A stretch of 64,000 nt of DNA from Nitrospira sp. (GCA_030123605.1 CP126123.1:2708001-2772000); one strand, 5' to 3'. Counted from the stretch's first letter, positions 33,996 to 44,754 are shown. Notes: generated by a model from the letters alone, not told the origin. Program-made: numbers and translations.

Positions 33996-36867
33996 CCATC
34001 GGCGGACAGGTGCAAAAGAGGTTGCGGTCGCCATAGGCTTCATCGATACGGCCCACGCTCGGCCAGAACTTGTTGTCGCGAACCCACGGAGCGGGAAAGG
34101 CGGCCTGTTCGCGCGAGTAAGGCCTCGTCCAGTCGGACGCGGTGACCGCCAACGCCGTGTGCGGGGCGTTCTTCAGCACATTGCCCACGCGCGGGTACCG
34201 CCCCTCGATAATATCCTGAATCTCGCCCCGGATCGCAACCAAGGCCTCGCACAACCGGTCCAACTCTCCCTTGGCTTCACTCTCCGTCGGCTCAATCATC
34301 AAGGTGCCGGCGACGGGAAAAGACACGGTAGGCGCATGGAATCCGTAGTCCATGAGTCGCTTGGCCACATCCATCGCCTCCACTCCGCTGCTCTCTTTGA
34401 GCGGACGCAGGTCCAGAATGAATTCGTGTGCGACGAACCCCTGTATGCCGCTGTAGAGCACCGGATAATATTTCTCCAGTCGTTTGGCCATGTAGTTCGC
34501 GTTCAAAATCGCCACTTGAGTGGCCTTGGTCAGACCCTCTCGCCCCATCAGGGCGATATAGACCCACGAAATCGTCAGGATGCTGGGGCTGCCGTAAGGA
34601 GCGGCAGCGACCGGCCCGATCGACTGCGGTCCGCCGAGCTGCGTGACCGGATGGCCGGGCACGAAAGGCGCCAGGTGCCGGGCAACACCGATCGGACCCA
34701 TGCCGGGTCCGCCGCCGCCGTGAGGGATACAGAAGGTCTTGTGCAGATTCAAATGACAGACGTCGGCACCCAGGTCGGCCGGCCGGCAGAGTCCGACTTG
34801 GGCATTCATGTTGGCGCCGTCCATGTAGACCTGGCCGCCGTGCGTGTGCACGATCTGACACATCCGGCGAATACCCGCCTCAAAGACTCCATGGGTCGAA
34901 GGGTAGGTGATCATCATCGCAGCCAAGCGGTTGCGGTGTTGAGTCGCCTTCGCCTCCAGATCAGCCAGATCCACATTGCCACGCTGATCACAGGCCACGG
35001 GCACCACCGTCATCCCGCACATCGACGCGCTCGCAGGATTCGTCCCATGCGCCGACACAGGAATCAGGCAGACATCGCGTTGCGTCTCCCCTCGATGTCG
35101 ATGGTAGGCGCGAATGACCATGAGCCCGGCATATTCACCCTGCGAACCGGCATTGGGCTGCAGCGAGATGGCTGCAAATCCCGTCATGTCCGCCAACCAG
35201 GACTCCAGCTGTTGGAACAGCGCCTGGTACCCCCGCGTCTGTTCGGCCGGAGCGAAGGGGTGGAGCCGTCCGAACTCCGGCCAGGTTACCGGCAGCATTT
35301 CAGCGGTGGCATTCAACTTCATCGTGCACGATCCCAAGGGAATCATGGAATGGATGAGTGAAAGATCCCGCGATTGCAGGCGATGGATGTAGCGCACCAT
35401 CTCATGCTCGGAATGGTAGCGATGGAACACCGGATGCGTGAGATAGGGACTTGTGCGTGCAAGAGATGCAGGGTACCGCCCATCCACCGATTGGACCAGT
35501 GCCTGCAGTTCTTCGGCGGAAACATGGTGTCCGACAAAAAGCGCCAACAGCTGCTGGACCTCATCCAGGCTACTCCACTCATCCAGCGAGAGCCCGAGAC
35601 TGTGATCATCGTACCGCCGCAGATTGATCTTCTGCTGCCGTGCCCGATTCAGGATCGTATCCGCTTGCGCGCGCGAAAGCGGAACCCGCAGCGTATCGAA
35701 GACCGGTTCCAGTCCAACTTCACAGCCATGCTGCCGGAGCCCCTCCGCCAATACCATGGTGAGGCCGTGAATTCGCTCTGCGATCCGCCGCAACCCTTTC
35801 GGGCCGTGGTAGACGGCGTACATGCCCGCCATGACCGCCAGGAGCACTTGCGCCGTACAGATGTTGCTCGTGGCTTTCTCACGCCGGATGTGCTGTTCTC
35901 TGGTTTGCAACGCCAGCCGATAGGCCGTTCGGCCCGTGACATCCTTCGACACACCCACAATCCTGCCCGGCATTTGCCGGCGAAATTCTTCCTTGGTGGC
36001 AAGAAACGCGGCGTGTGGACCACCGAACCCTAGCGGCACACCGAACCGCTGACTCGACCCGACCGCCACGTCGGCGCCGAACTCGCCGGGTGGACGCAAC
36101 AGCGTCAATGCCAGCAGGTCGGTCGCCACCACCACATAGGCTCCGGCACCATGCGCACGGGTCACGAACTCGCTGTAGTCGCCCACATAGCCGTCCGTGG
36201 TGGGATATTGCAGCAACGTCCCGAAGAACTCGCCCTGGGAAAGGTCCAGCGATTTCATCGCGCCGACCTGCAAGATGATGCCCAACGGTTCCGCACGGGT
36301 TTGCACGACCGCGATCGTTTGCGGATGGCAATTCTCGGAGACGAAAAATTTCTTACGTTCATGTCCCGCCGCTTTGGACATGGCCGCACACATCGTCATC
36401 GCCTCGGCTGCAGCGGTCGCCTCGTCGAGGAGCGACGCATTGGCAAGCGGCAACCCCGTGAGATCGGCCACCATGGTCTGGAAGGTGACCAGCGCTTCGA
36501 GGCGGCCCTGAGCGATCTCGGCTTGATAGGGAGTGTATTGGGTATACCAACCGGGGTTCTCCAGAATATTGCGCTGGATCACCGGCGGGGTAATGCAATC
36601 GTAGTAACCCATGCCGATCAGCGACCGCCAGACCTGGTTCTGTTCGGCCAACTCGCGTAGTTCGACCAGCACCTGTTGTTCGCCGCGCGGAGCAGGCACC
36701 GTGAGGGGTCCTTGCAGCCGGATGTCGGATGGAACGGTCGCCTCCACGAGCGCCTCCAACGACGGCAGGCTCAGCACCGCCAGCATCTCCTGGATGTCCG
36801 ACTCCGTCGGACCGATATGGCGTGGCACAAACGTATCGTTCGATTCAAGAAAATTAGGTTGTGGCAT
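33982..36867 (-). CDS. gcvP: Glycine dehydrogenase (decarboxylating), P-protein, single chain
   Basis: A 961-residue protein from ATG 36867, the normal length for the fused P-protein. It begins [29 protein letters not shown] and carries the PLP site [18 protein letters not shown] with Lys710. It decarboxylates glycine and passes aminomethyl to the H-protein. A longer open frame back to 37071 runs into the divergent gene and is not part of it. It is first in a five-gene overlapping chain. No glycine riboswitch is visible in the 206 bp upstream. Confidence 0.95.
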   Translation of the reverse strand: MPQPNFLESNDTFVPRHIGPTESDIQEMLAVLSLPSLEALVEATVPSDIRLQGPLTVPAPRGEQQVLVELRELAEQNQVWRSLIGMGYYDCITPPVIQRNILENPGWYTQYTPYQAEIAQGRLEALVTFQTMVADLTGLPLANASLLDEATAAAEAMTMCAAMSKAAGHERKKFFVSENCHPQTIAVVQTRAEPLGIILQVGAMKSLDLSQGEFFGTLLQYPTTDGYVGDYSEFVTRAHGAGAYVVVATDLLALTLLRPPGEFGADVAVGSSQRFGVPLGFGGPHAAFLATKEEFRRQMPGRIVGVSKDVTGRTAYRLALQTREQHIRREKATSNICTAQVLLAVMAGMYAVYHGPKGLRRIAERIHGLTMVLAEGLRQHGCEVGLEPVFDTLRVPLSRAQADTILNRARQQKINLRRYDDHSLGLSLDEWSSLDEVQQLLALFVGHHVSAEELQALVQSVDGRYPASLARTSPYLTHPVFHRYHSEHEMVRYIHRLQSRDLSLIHSMIPLGSCTMKLNATAEMLPVTWPEFGRLHPFAPAEQTRGYQALFQQLESWLADMTGFAAISLQPNAGSQGEYAGLMVIRAYHRHRGETQRDVCLIPVSAHGTNPASASMCGMTVVPVACDQRGNVDLADLEAKATQHRNRLAAMMITYPSTHGVFEAGIRRMCQIVHTHGGQVYMDGANMNAQVGLCRPADLGADVCHLNLHKTFCIPHGGGGPGMGPIGVARHLAPFVPGHPVTQLGGPQSIGPVAAAPYGSPSILTISWVYIALMGREGLTKATQVAILNANYMAKRLEKYYPVLYSGIQGFVAHEFILDLRPLKESSGVEAMDVAKRLMDYGFHAPTVSFPVAGTLMIEPTESEAKGELDRLCEALVAIRGEIQDIIEGRYPRVGNVLKNAPHTALAVTASDWTRPYSREQAAFPAPWVRDNKFWPSVGRIDEAYGDRNLFCTCPPMDAAF

Positions 36868-37073
36868 GGGGGGGTGAAATCCTGCTAAAAGTTGTCGCAC
36901 TTGTTCATTCGAAACACCGTGAGGTAACGTACCATGCAGGCCCGACTTTTCCAAGCATCCGGCTGCAACCCCTTCACCTTGTTTTCCGGAATGGCCTGCG
37001 GTAAGAGTGAATTCGTGTGCCCTGCACCGGGCGCCGATCGCACCGGCCCAGGGCCGACAGGGCACCACCACGC

Positions 37074-38729
37074 ATGATCACACACGACATCCTGATCGTC
37101 GGAGCAGGGCTCGCCGGAATGCGTGCTGCCATCGCGGTCCCACCCGGCGTTGATGTCGCACTCCTCTCGAAGGTTCACCCGGTCCGCAGCCATTCCGTTG
37201 CCGCCCAAGGCGGCATCAATGCCGCCATCGGCGAGCAGGACTCCTGGGAAGCCCATGCCTACGACACGGCCAAGGGCAGCCTCTACCTGGGCGATCAAGA
37301 CGCCATCGAAGCCATGTGCCGGGAAGCCCCGCAGGACATTCTAGAGCTCGAACGAATGGGAGTGATCTTCAGCCGAACCCCGGAAGGACGTATCGCCCAG
37401 CGGCCGTTCGGAGGTGCCGGGTTTCCGAGAACCTGTTATGCCGCGGACCGCACGGGACACGCACTGTTACACGCCATGTACGAACAGCTGCTGAAGCGCC
37501 GCTGCTTGGTGTATGAAGAATGGTACGTCACGGCGTTGTTGGTCGAAGAAGGACGCTGTTGCGGGGTGGTCGCCTGGGATCTGATCCGCGGAGGATTGCA
37601 GGCATTGCGCGCGAAGGCCGTGCTCCTCGCGACCGGCGGAAGCGGCCGCGCCTTCTCCACCAGCACCAATGCCATCATCAACACCGGCGACGGCATGGCC
37701 TTGGCCTATCGTGCGGGACTCCCGCTGGAAGACATGGAGTTCGTGCAGTTTCATCCGACCACGCTGAAGGACACGGGCATCCTGATCACGGAGGGCGCCA
37801 GAGGAGAGGGCGGCTATTTGCTGAACACGCTCGGAGAGCGGTTCATGAAACGATACGCGCCGGAACAAATGGAGTTGGCGACCCGCTCGACGGTCTCTCT
37901 GGCCATCGGGCAGGAAATCCAAGAAGGACGGGGTGTCGACGGCTGTGTCCTGCTGGACCTGCGACACCTCGGTCGTGCCCGCATCCTTGAACGGCTCCCG
38001 CAGATCAGGGAACTGGCGATGGAGTTCGCAGGACTCGATCCGATCGAGACCCCGATTCCCATCCGGCCCGGCGCCCATTACCAAATGGGCGGCGTCAAGG
38101 CCAATGCCTGGGGAGAAACCGACCTGCCGGGGCTGTTCGCGGCAGGAGAATGCGCCTGCCTGAGCGTCCACGGGGCAAACCGCCTGGGAGGCAATTCACT
38201 GCTCGAAACCATCGTGTTCGGACGCCGGGCCGGTACGAGGGCCGCCGAGTATGTCCGCAGCTGCGACCTTCCGGCCGTTCCCGAGACGATCTTGCAACAG
38301 GAAGAACAGCGACTGAAGACCCTCTTGACCAATCCCGGTCCTGAACGGGCCTGGCAGATACGGGACGACCTCGGCAAAACCATGAGCCTCAATCTAGGTA
38401 TCTTCCGCACTCAGCAGTCCATGCGCGAGGCCTTGACGGCCATTCAAGCCTTGAAGGAGAGGGCGCAACGCATGTGTCTCCAGGACAAGGGACGGATCTT
38501 CAACACCGACTTGATCCAGGCCCTTGAACTGCATTGCCTGCTGGAAATCGCAGACACCATCGTCGTGAGTGCGCTCGGCAGAGAGGAAAGCCGCGGAGCC
38601 CACTATCGAGCCGATTTCCCCGCCAGAAACGACAAGGACTGGCTCCGACACACCTTGAGCCACCGTGGTCCGGACGGCCCTTCGCTGACCTATGCTCCCG
38701 TCACCATTACTCGTTTCCCACCAGCCTGA
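37074..38729 (+). CDS. sdhA: Succinate dehydrogenase/fumarate reductase flavoprotein-like subunit
   Basis: A 551-residue protein from ATG 37074. The FAD dinucleotide motif [14 protein letters not shown] is followed by [16 protein letters not shown] with His40, the covalent FAD attachment site, then [21 protein letters not shown] and [22 protein letters not shown]. This fits SdhA/FrdA better than aspartate oxidase because the RSHS His is present. No SdhB or SdhC lies nearby, so the partners are elsewhere. No clear ribosome-binding site. Confidence 0.88.
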   Translation: MITHDILIVGAGLAGMRAAIAVPPGVDVALLSKVHPVRSHSVAAQGGINAAIGEQDSWEAHAYDTAKGSLYLGDQDAIEAMCREAPQDILELERMGVIFSRTPEGRIAQRPFGGAGFPRTCYAADRTGHALLHAMYEQLLKRRCLVYEEWYVTALLVEEGRCCGVVAWDLIRGGLQALRAKAVLLATGGSGRAFSTSTNAIINTGDGMALAYRAGLPLEDMEFVQFHPTTLKDTGILITEGARGEGGYLLNTLGERFMKRYAPEQMELATRSTVSLAIGQEIQEGRGVDGCVLLDLRHLGRARILERLPQIRELAMEFAGLDPIETPIPIRPGAHYQMGGVKANAWGETDLPGLFAAGECACLSVHGANRLGGNSLLETIVFGRRAGTRAAEYVRSCDLPAVPETILQQEEQRLKTLLTNPGPERAWQIRDDLGKTMSLNLGIFRTQQSMREALTAIQALKERAQRMCLQDKGRIFNTDLIQALELHCLLEIADTIVVSALGREESRGAHYRADFPARNDKDWLRHTLSHRGPDGPSLTYAPVTITRFPPA

Positions 38730-38858
38730 CGCTTCGATCCCATGTTCAAGGGAGCTTGTTGCGCTCCTCTCATTTTGCGCTATCCTTTTCTATGACCACC
38801 GATTGAGACCATTCACGAGACCGTTCCGCACAGGCCCGGGCGAAGGTCTTCAGGCACC

Positions 38859-40169
38859 ATGGCACCCGTTCACCCAGGCACGGCACCACCTGCGTCCACG
38901 ATCAGCACGCCGTCGGATTCCATTCGGGCGATAGCCTGTCCTCTTTGCAACACCGTCACCTCTTGCGCCCTCGTACCTGACAGTCCCCCGCAGCAGTTCT
39001 CCTGTCCCTCTTGTGCCGGGAACTTGGTCGTTCTCAACCTGGCGACCGGGACGACCGATGAGGCGGTTGTCGCCCGGTCTGACGACAACCTCGACTCGAC
39101 CGACCTGTCGCGCCGAATCACGGGCATCGTCGTGGCGACGCTGACCTTCCTACTGAACTATGCGCTGCTGTCAGGAACGGCCTACTGGATGTTCACTCAA
39201 ATCAAAGCCACCCACGATCCCTACGATGTGGACGAACTGATGTTGTCGCCACTCATCCTCCGATCGAACGGCTGGACTCCGCTCCACTTGGCTGCCGCGC
39301 GAGGTGATCTTGCCGCCGCGACGGCGCTGCTCAGCGAAGAAGACACGATCGATCGGCGCAACGGCAGGGGGCGTACCGCCTTGTATGAAGCGTCGAAACG
39401 GGGACAGACCGAGGTGGTGGCCCTGTTGCTGCAACATGGAGCCAATCCCGATACAAAAGCGAAACAGGGGTTCACCCCGCTCCTCGCCGCCGCGGAACGA
39501 GGTCATGCAGGCACTATCGCCCTGCTGCTGTCCAAAGGGGCCGATCTCAAGGCAACCTGTACCTGCGGTGATTCGGCTCTCCATCGAGCGGTCCGTCATG
39601 GGCACCTGGCAGCCGCACACACGCTGCTTGAACAGGGTATCAACGTCAACCGGAAAACGCACGGCCAGACCGCCCTCGAGATTGCGTGGCAGAACGAAGA
39701 CCAAGCCCTCGTCGATCTGCTGTCAGCCTACGGGGGGAAAGAATTCTCGCGAGCGAAAGCGCAGCGTGAGCAAGGCATGGCCTTCCAAAAACTCGGGCAG
39801 CTCGACAAGGCGCTGTTTGCCTATGCGGCAGCCCTCAACCTGGATCCGGATTATCCCGAAGCCTACTACAGTCGCGGCACCGCCCTGATCCAAAAAGAAG
39901 CCTACGACGAAGCTCTCATCGCCTTCCAGGCTGCGATTCAACTCGATCCGACCCTCATCGACGCTTACAGCGCATCGTCGCGGATCTATGCGGAACGGAG
40001 GCAGTGGGATCAGGCCATAATCCTGTGGGACCGATTCCTCGCGCGACAGCCACAGAACGGCCGCGCCCATTTCGAACGGTCGGTCCTCAAGCGAGCCCAG
40101 GGAGACACCAAGGGCTTCCTGCAGGATCTTGGACAGGCCTGCACCCTCGGACATCAACCGGCCTGCTGA
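38859..40169 (+). CDS. Zinc ribbon-membrane helix-ankyrin-TPR protein
   Basis: A 436-residue multidomain protein. CPLC (27-30) and CPSC (49-52) form a likely zinc ribbon; one membrane helix follows (about 89-113, GIVVATLTFLLNYALLSGTAYWMF); then five ankyrin-like repeats (about 135-290, e.g. GWTPLHLAAARGDLAAATALL) and three TPR units (about 300-420, e.g. PEAYYSRGTALIQKEAYDEALIAF). The repeats should lie outside the cytoplasm if the ribbon is inside. It starts a tight operon with the DUF898 and M48 genes, suggesting a scaffold for them. Exact role unknown. Confidence 0.75.
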   Translation: MAPVHPGTAPPASTISTPSDSIRAIACPLCNTVTSCALVPDSPPQQFSCPSCAGNLVVLNLATGTTDEAVVARSDDNLDSTDLSRRITGIVVATLTFLLNYALLSGTAYWMFTQIKATHDPYDVDELMLSPLILRSNGWTPLHLAAARGDLAAATALLSEEDTIDRRNGRGRTALYEASKRGQTEVVALLLQHGANPDTKAKQGFTPLLAAAERGHAGTIALLLSKGADLKATCTCGDSALHRAVRHGHLAAAHTLLEQGINVNRKTHGQTALEIAWQNEDQALVDLLSAYGGKEFSRAKAQREQGMAFQKLGQLDKALFAYAAALNLDPDYPEAYYSRGTALIQKEAYDEALIAFQAAIQLDPTLIDAYSASSRIYAERRQWDQAIILWDRFLARQPQNGRAHFERSVLKRAQGDTKGFLQDLGQACTLGHQPAC

Positions 40170-40171
40170 CC

Positions 40172-41395
40172 ATGACCACGACGGACCTTCAGGCCGATAC
40201 GAACGACCTCGCCCTCGCGGTAGATTGCCATCGATGTGGATGCCGTTATCGGGTACGTCATCCGCACCGGTTGAAGCACGCAGCCCGCAGCACCTGCCCC
40301 GCTTGCGGGGCACGATTCGCGATCGTCGCACTCGCATCCACCACTCGGAACGAAGCCCCTCCCACGATGGTCGCTCCTTCCTCCGCTGAACGTTGTGCTT
40401 TCCACGGCACCGGGGGCACCCTCCTTGGCATGCACATCGTCAACACCTGCCTCACCATCGTAACGCTCGGCGCCTATCATTTTTGGGGCAAGGCCAAGAT
40501 TCGACGGTATCTGTTCGGCCAGACCGCCTTCGCCGGCGACCGTTTCGTCTACCATGGCACCGGAAAGGAGCTCTACCAAGGATTCTTGAAGGCGATGTTG
40601 GTTTTCGGCATCCCATACTTTGCACTGAGCGCCGCCCATGCGTTTCTGGCGCTCCCACGGTGGGTTGATCTGTCGCTCCAGATGCTGGCCGGTTTGGTGC
40701 TGTTCCTCTATGTCCCCATCGCCATCGTGAGTGCGAGACGTTACCGCTGTACCCGCACTTCCTGGCGCGGCATCCGTTTTTCGTTTCGAGGGCGAACGTG
40801 GGACTTCCTCAAGCTCTACGCCGGAGGTTGGTTCTTCACGGCGCTGTCACTCGGCACGTACTATCCCTATTTTCAGACCAGACGGCAGGCGTTTTTCCAC
40901 TCACACACCTACTTCGGCAACCGGCGCTTCCGGTTCACGGGCCATGGGTCCGGCCTCATGGTTCCGTTTGCCGTCACCCTCGTCCTGACCTATGCTGTCC
41001 TGAGCCTCTGCGGCCTGACCATTGCGCTGCAACTGACCAATGCCTGGCTGACCCTGCTCTTGATTCCCTGCCTGCTCGGACCGGTGTGGATCTGGTTGCT
41101 CGCTCAAAAGCAGAAATATTTTTGGGACCACACCTGGTTCGGACCGGCCAGGTTCTCATCCGCGGTCACCTGGCAAATACTACTCACACTCTACCTCGGC
41201 AACCTCACGCTGGTACTCGTCACGCTCGGATTCGCCTGGCCCTGGGTGACGGTTCGGAACGCCCGCTTCTTCACCGACACCCTGTCGTTACAAGGCCCGA
41301 CGAATCTCGATCTGGTCCTGCAAGACACCACCGACTCCTCAGTCACCGGCGAAGGCCTGTCGAACCTCCTCGACACCGGCTTCGATATGGATTAG
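40172..41395 (+). CDS. DUF898 (YjgN-like) polytopic membrane protein with N-terminal zinc ribbon
   Basis: 407 residues from ATG 40172, two bases after the previous stop. The N-terminus has CHRC (19-22) and CPAC (42-45) in a zinc-ribbon arrangement like that of the upstream protein. DUF898 blocks follow: FHGTGGTLLGMHIVNTCLTIVTLGAYHFWGKAKIRRYL, FRGRTWDFLKLYAGGWFF and a related third block, with several membrane helices. YjgN-type proteins are often encoded beside M48 peptidases, as here. Confidence 0.82.
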   Translation: MTTTDLQADTNDLALAVDCHRCGCRYRVRHPHRLKHAARSTCPACGARFAIVALASTTRNEAPPTMVAPSSAERCAFHGTGGTLLGMHIVNTCLTIVTLGAYHFWGKAKIRRYLFGQTAFAGDRFVYHGTGKELYQGFLKAMLVFGIPYFALSAAHAFLALPRWVDLSLQMLAGLVLFLYVPIAIVSARRYRCTRTSWRGIRFSFRGRTWDFLKLYAGGWFFTALSLGTYYPYFQTRRQAFFHSHTYFGNRRFRFTGHGSGLMVPFAVTLVLTYAVLSLCGLTIALQLTNAWLTLLLIPCLLGPVWIWLLAQKQKYFWDHTWFGPARFSSAVTWQILLTLYLGNLTLVLVTLGFAWPWVTVRNARFFTDTLSLQGPTNLDLVLQDTTDSSVTGEGLSNLLDTGFDMD

Positions 41396-41400
41396 GCCCC

Positions 41401-42543
41401 ATGTCCGACGGCAGGACCGCCCACTACCTCGACGGCCGCACAGCCACGCGCCACCGCGTCATCATCACCGTCACTCCGACGACCTTGCAGATTCTGATGT
41501 CCGACGGAACCCGTAAACAGTGGCCGTACGGCCAGATCCGTCAGACCCAAGGCGCTTACGCCGGCGAATCGGTTCGGCTGGAATTCGGACCCGAGCCGGC
41601 TGAAGCGGTCGTGCTGCCCACCTCCGACCTGTTGGCCGACATTCACGAAGCGGCGCCGGCCGTTGCACGACATTTCCACAACCCCACACGACGGAAGCTG
41701 CGCATGCGTTGGACCCTATGTGCGGCATTGGCGGTCATCCTCATGACCGTTTGGTCGTATCGGTGGGGGATCCCGGGCATCGCCTCCGCAGCCACGCCCT
41801 ATGTGCCGGTGGCCTGGGAGGAAACCCTCGGCCGAAAGGTTGTCGAACACCTCGCGCCCGCATCACGACAATGCCGCGATCCAGACCGGCTGCGGAAACT
41901 CGATCGGGTCCTGCAGGCCCTCGTGGCGACTCGTCCGACTTCGCCCTATCAGATCACGCTCTCGGTCGTCGATGATCCCGCCGTCAACGCCTTTGCCGCA
42001 CCGGGAGGTCAGGTCGTGATGCTCCGTGGTCTGCTGGAACGGACCGACAGCCCAGAACAATTGGCCGGCGTCTTGGCGCATGAACTCCAGCATGTCTATC
42101 AGCGCCATACCACGAAGGCGATTCTGGAGCAGACGGCCACGACCGTTCTCCTGGCTGCCGTCTCCGGTGATGTGTCGGGGGGGCTCGCCTGGGGACTCGA
42201 AGGGGCCCGCACGCTGGGCTCGTTGCACTATACCCGCACGCATGAAACGGAAGCCGATATCGAGGGCCTGCACATGATGCAGGCCGCCCGCCTCGATCCC
42301 ACCCCTATGATTCTGTTCTACAGTGTGTTGCAAAAAGACCTGCACGACCATGCCGGTCCACCCGATTTTCTCTCTACCCATCCGGACATGGGTGAACGCC
42401 TGGCCGCACTCATAGCCTCGGCTGGTCCTCCGCCGCCCGACGCCCGCACGCTCCTTCCAGGAGATGATTGGAAAGACATTCGTACTCTCTGCCGCCTCCG
42501 ACCCCATGAACGCTCCCTGCCGGCCTCCCTCGAGCTCCCTTAA
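41401..42543 (+). CDS. M48-family zinc metalloprotease, membrane-anchored
   Basis: 380 residues from ATG 41401. One membrane helix (about 103-122) precedes the protease domain: zinc motif HELQH (227-231) and the distal Glu282 in HETEADIEGL. FAAPGGQVVMLRGLL is the usual preceding block. The first 100 residues form a small soluble domain. It probably cuts membrane or periplasmic proteins together with the DUF898 protein. A longer upstream frame lies inside the DUF898 gene and is not coding. Confidence 0.88.
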   Translation: MSDGRTAHYLDGRTATRHRVIITVTPTTLQILMSDGTRKQWPYGQIRQTQGAYAGESVRLEFGPEPAEAVVLPTSDLLADIHEAAPAVARHFHNPTRRKLRMRWTLCAALAVILMTVWSYRWGIPGIASAATPYVPVAWEETLGRKVVEHLAPASRQCRDPDRLRKLDRVLQALVATRPTSPYQITLSVVDDPAVNAFAAPGGQVVMLRGLLERTDSPEQLAGVLAHELQHVYQRHTTKAILEQTATTVLLAAVSGDVSGGLAWGLEGARTLGSLHYTRTHETEADIEGLHMMQAARLDPTPMILFYSVLQKDLHDHAGPPDFLSTHPDMGERLAALIASAGPPPPDARTLLPGDDWKDIRTLCRLRPHERSLPASLELP

Positions 42544-42577
42544 AGTCGCACCGCCCGCTCGCACGGCCGTCAGCCTC

Positions 42578-42586
42578 TGGTATAAT
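42578..42586 (+). promoter_or_regulatory. Extended -10 promoter of the two-component operon
   Basis: TGGTATAAT (TG extension plus a perfect -10) with no good -35 match. It predicts a leader of about 17 nt before the response-regulator ATG at 42610. Confidence 0.6.
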
Positions 42587-42609
42587 CCTCGAACCTGCGA
42601 ACCTTCTGT

Positions 42610-43281
42610 ATGCGCGTCCTCGTCGTTGAAGATGAAACCAAGGTGGGCTCCTTCATCAAGCGAGCCCTGGAAGAGGAGAGCTACGCCGTCGACCTCTGCG
42701 AAGACGGCGCGCAGGGACTCGACATGGCGCTGAGCGGCAGTTACGACCTCATCATGATCGATCTCATGTTGCCCAGTCTCCCGGGGCTGGAAGTACTCAC
42801 CAGGCTTCGCAAGGAAAAAATTCAAACTCCGGTGCTGATCTTGACGGCGCAATCGAAGGTGGACCAACGGGTGAAGGGACTCGATGCAGGGGCGGACGAC
42901 TACCTGACCAAACCCTTTGCCATCGACGAATTGCTCGCGCGGGTCCGGGCTCTGCTGCGGCGCGGGCCGGTCGAATCGCCCGGCGTTCTCCAGGTCGACG
43001 ATCTGGTCCTCAATCCGGCTACGCGTGAAGTCACGCGAGGAGGACAACGTATCGACCTCACGGTGAAGGAGTATGCGCTCCTGGAATACTTTCTGCGCCA
43101 TGCCGGCCGGGTCCTGACCCGCCCCATGATTTCCGATCATGTGTGGAATCAGGATTTCGATACCTTCACCAACGTCATCGACGTTTATGTGAATTACCTG
43201 CGGAACAAGATCGATCGCGGACGGGTTCGGAAATTGATCCATACGATTCGAGGGAGTGGGTACATGCTCAAGGTGGACTGA
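42610..43281 (+). CDS. OmpR/PhoB-family response regulator
   Basis: A 223-residue regulator. The receiver domain has the acidic pair in VVEDE, phospho-acceptor Asp51 (IMIDLMLP), and Lys in LTKPF; a winged-helix DNA-binding domain follows (DLTVKEYALLEYFLRHAGRVLTR, then NVIDVYVNYLRNKID). Its TGA shares a base with the sensor-kinase ATG. It probably regulates envelope genes, possibly the HtrA gene just downstream. Confidence 0.94.
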   Translation: MRVLVVEDETKVGSFIKRALEEESYAVDLCEDGAQGLDMALSGSYDLIMIDLMLPSLPGLEVLTRLRKEKIQTPVLILTAQSKVDQRVKGLDAGADDYLTKPFAIDELLARVRALLRRGPVESPGVLQVDDLVLNPATREVTRGGQRIDLTVKEYALLEYFLRHAGRVLTRPMISDHVWNQDFDTFTNVIDVYVNYLRNKIDRGRVRKLIHTIRGSGYMLKVD

Positions 43282-44684
43282 TGCCGCTGCGAGTCCGGCT
43301 CACACTCTGGTACGGAACGGCCTTGGCCCTCATCCTGCTGACGTTTTCCGTGGTGCTCTACACCATCACGGCCCGCAGCCTTCGCGAACAACTCGATGAG
43401 TCACTGGAAGAAACCGCATCGGCCGCCGTGCGCTCCCTGGAGACCCGCGGCTTCCTGCCGTTGATCGATGAAGACGAACTCCTGCGACAATTTCCCGAGT
43501 TGACCCGCATCGACAAATTTTTCCAGATCTTCAGCCCCTCCGGCACGATCACGATCCGCTCGCCCAATATCCGGCAACATGACGTACCGTTGAGCCGGCA
43601 CGCATTGGAAGTCGCCTTTACCGGCAGCACCATCTTCGAGTCGGCCCGCTATCCCAACGAACCGCCGCTCCGCCTGGTGTCCGTACCCATCATCTACCGC
43701 GGGTCTCTGCTCTACATCGTGCAAGTCGGTACGACTCTGGAAGGGGTGGAGGAAACCCTGCGCCGCTTTCTGCTGGTGCTGTTGGTCATGGCTCCGATCG
43801 CGCTGGTTGTCTCGCTGGCCGGAGGCTGGTTCCTGGCAGGACGAGCCCTACGCCCCGTCGATTCCATCACCCTGGCGGCGCAGCGTATTGCCGCGGGCGA
43901 CCTGACGCAGCGACTGACCTCGGAACGTTCCTCGGATGAAATCGGACGCCTCACCGACACGTTCAACAACATGATCGCGCGGCTGGAAACCTCCTTCGCG
44001 CAAATCCGGCAATTCAGCAGCGATGCCTCACATGAACTACGGACCCCGCTGACGGTCATGAAGGGCGAGAGCGAACTGGTGCTTCGTCGGCCCCGTCCCG
44101 TGGAAGACTACATCGCCGTGCTGGAAAGCAACTTGGAAGAAATCGACCGGATGTCGCGCATCGTGGAGGAACTCCTGTTCCTATCGCGGGCCGACTTGGG
44201 CCAAATCAAAACGGAGTGCGAGCCGGTTCGACTGGAGGCGCTGGTGGAGGATATTCATCGCCAGGCCTGCCTCCTCGGTCAGGAGCGAGAGGTGGAGGTG
44301 GTGATGGGCACGATCGAACCGGCAACGGTCCGCGGCGACGAACTCCGCCTGCGGGAACTCATCCTGAACATCGTCGACAATGCGGTGAAATATTCCCATG
44401 CGCAGGGCAAGGTGGAAATCGATCTGCGCGTGGAAGGCGCCACGGTTCGCCTGGCTGTGCGCGACCACGGCATCGGCATTCCACGGGAAGCGCACAAACA
44501 AATTTTCGACCGCTTCTTCCGGACGGACGACGCGCGCGCCCACACCAAGAAAGGTACCGGTCTCGGTCTCGCCATTTGCGCCTGGATTGCCGAAGCCCAC
44601 CACGGACACATCGAGGTCCAGAGCGAGGTAGGCCAGGGATCGATCTTCACCATCGTGCTGCCGTTGGCTGTGCCCGCAGCGTAA
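43281..44684 (+). CDS. Sensor histidine kinase (HAMP, HisKA, HATPase)
   Basis: 467 residues. Membrane helices at about 8-30 and 163-186 bracket a periplasmic sensor domain of about 130 residues; HAMP follows (ALRPVDSITLAAQRIAAGDLTQRL), then HisKA with His251 in SSDASHELRTPLTVMKGE and the ATPase boxes NIVDNAVKYS, DHGIGIP and KGTGLGLAI. It is the partner of the preceding regulator. The signal is unknown. Confidence 0.94.
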   Translation: MPLRVRLTLWYGTALALILLTFSVVLYTITARSLREQLDESLEETASAAVRSLETRGFLPLIDEDELLRQFPELTRIDKFFQIFSPSGTITIRSPNIRQHDVPLSRHALEVAFTGSTIFESARYPNEPPLRLVSVPIIYRGSLLYIVQVGTTLEGVEETLRRFLLVLLVMAPIALVVSLAGGWFLAGRALRPVDSITLAAQRIAAGDLTQRLTSERSSDEIGRLTDTFNNMIARLETSFAQIRQFSSDASHELRTPLTVMKGESELVLRRPRPVEDYIAVLESNLEEIDRMSRIVEELLFLSRADLGQIKTECEPVRLEALVEDIHRQACLLGQEREVEVVMGTIEPATVRGDELRLRELILNIVDNAVKYSHAQGKVEIDLRVEGATVRLAVRDHGIGIPREAHKQIFDRFFRTDDARAHTKKGTGLGLAICAWIAEAHHGHIEVQSEVGQGSIFTIVLPLAVPAA

Positions 44685-44725
44685 CCCGCATGATTCGCGA
44701 CGAACCGTCGTGAATCATGCGGGTT
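44683..44725 (+). terminator. 20-bp hairpin overlapping the kinase stop codon, no T-tract
   Basis: AACCCGCATGATTCGCGACG (44683-44702) pairs with its inverted copy (44706-44725) with one mismatch around a three-base loop. It overlaps the TAA stop codon. No T-run follows, so termination strength is uncertain. Confidence 0.6.
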
Positions 44726-44741
44726 AACCACTTCTAATCAC

Positions 44742-44754
44742 AACCTAATAGGTT
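44742..44754. promoter_or_regulatory. Palindrome AACCTA-A-TAGGTT upstream of htrA
   Basis: A perfect 6+1+6 inverted repeat about 90 bp before the HtrA ATG. It could be an operator, for example for the adjacent response regulator; OmpR-family sites are more often direct repeats, so this is tentative. Confidence 0.35.

Noticed and set aside
33835..35361. 508-codon plus-strand open frame opposite gcvP
   Set aside because: It is the antisense shadow of the highly conserved GcvP frame.
36868..37073. Glycine riboswitch upstream of gcvP
   Set aside because: The conserved glycine-aptamer cores were not found in the 206 bp on the minus strand.
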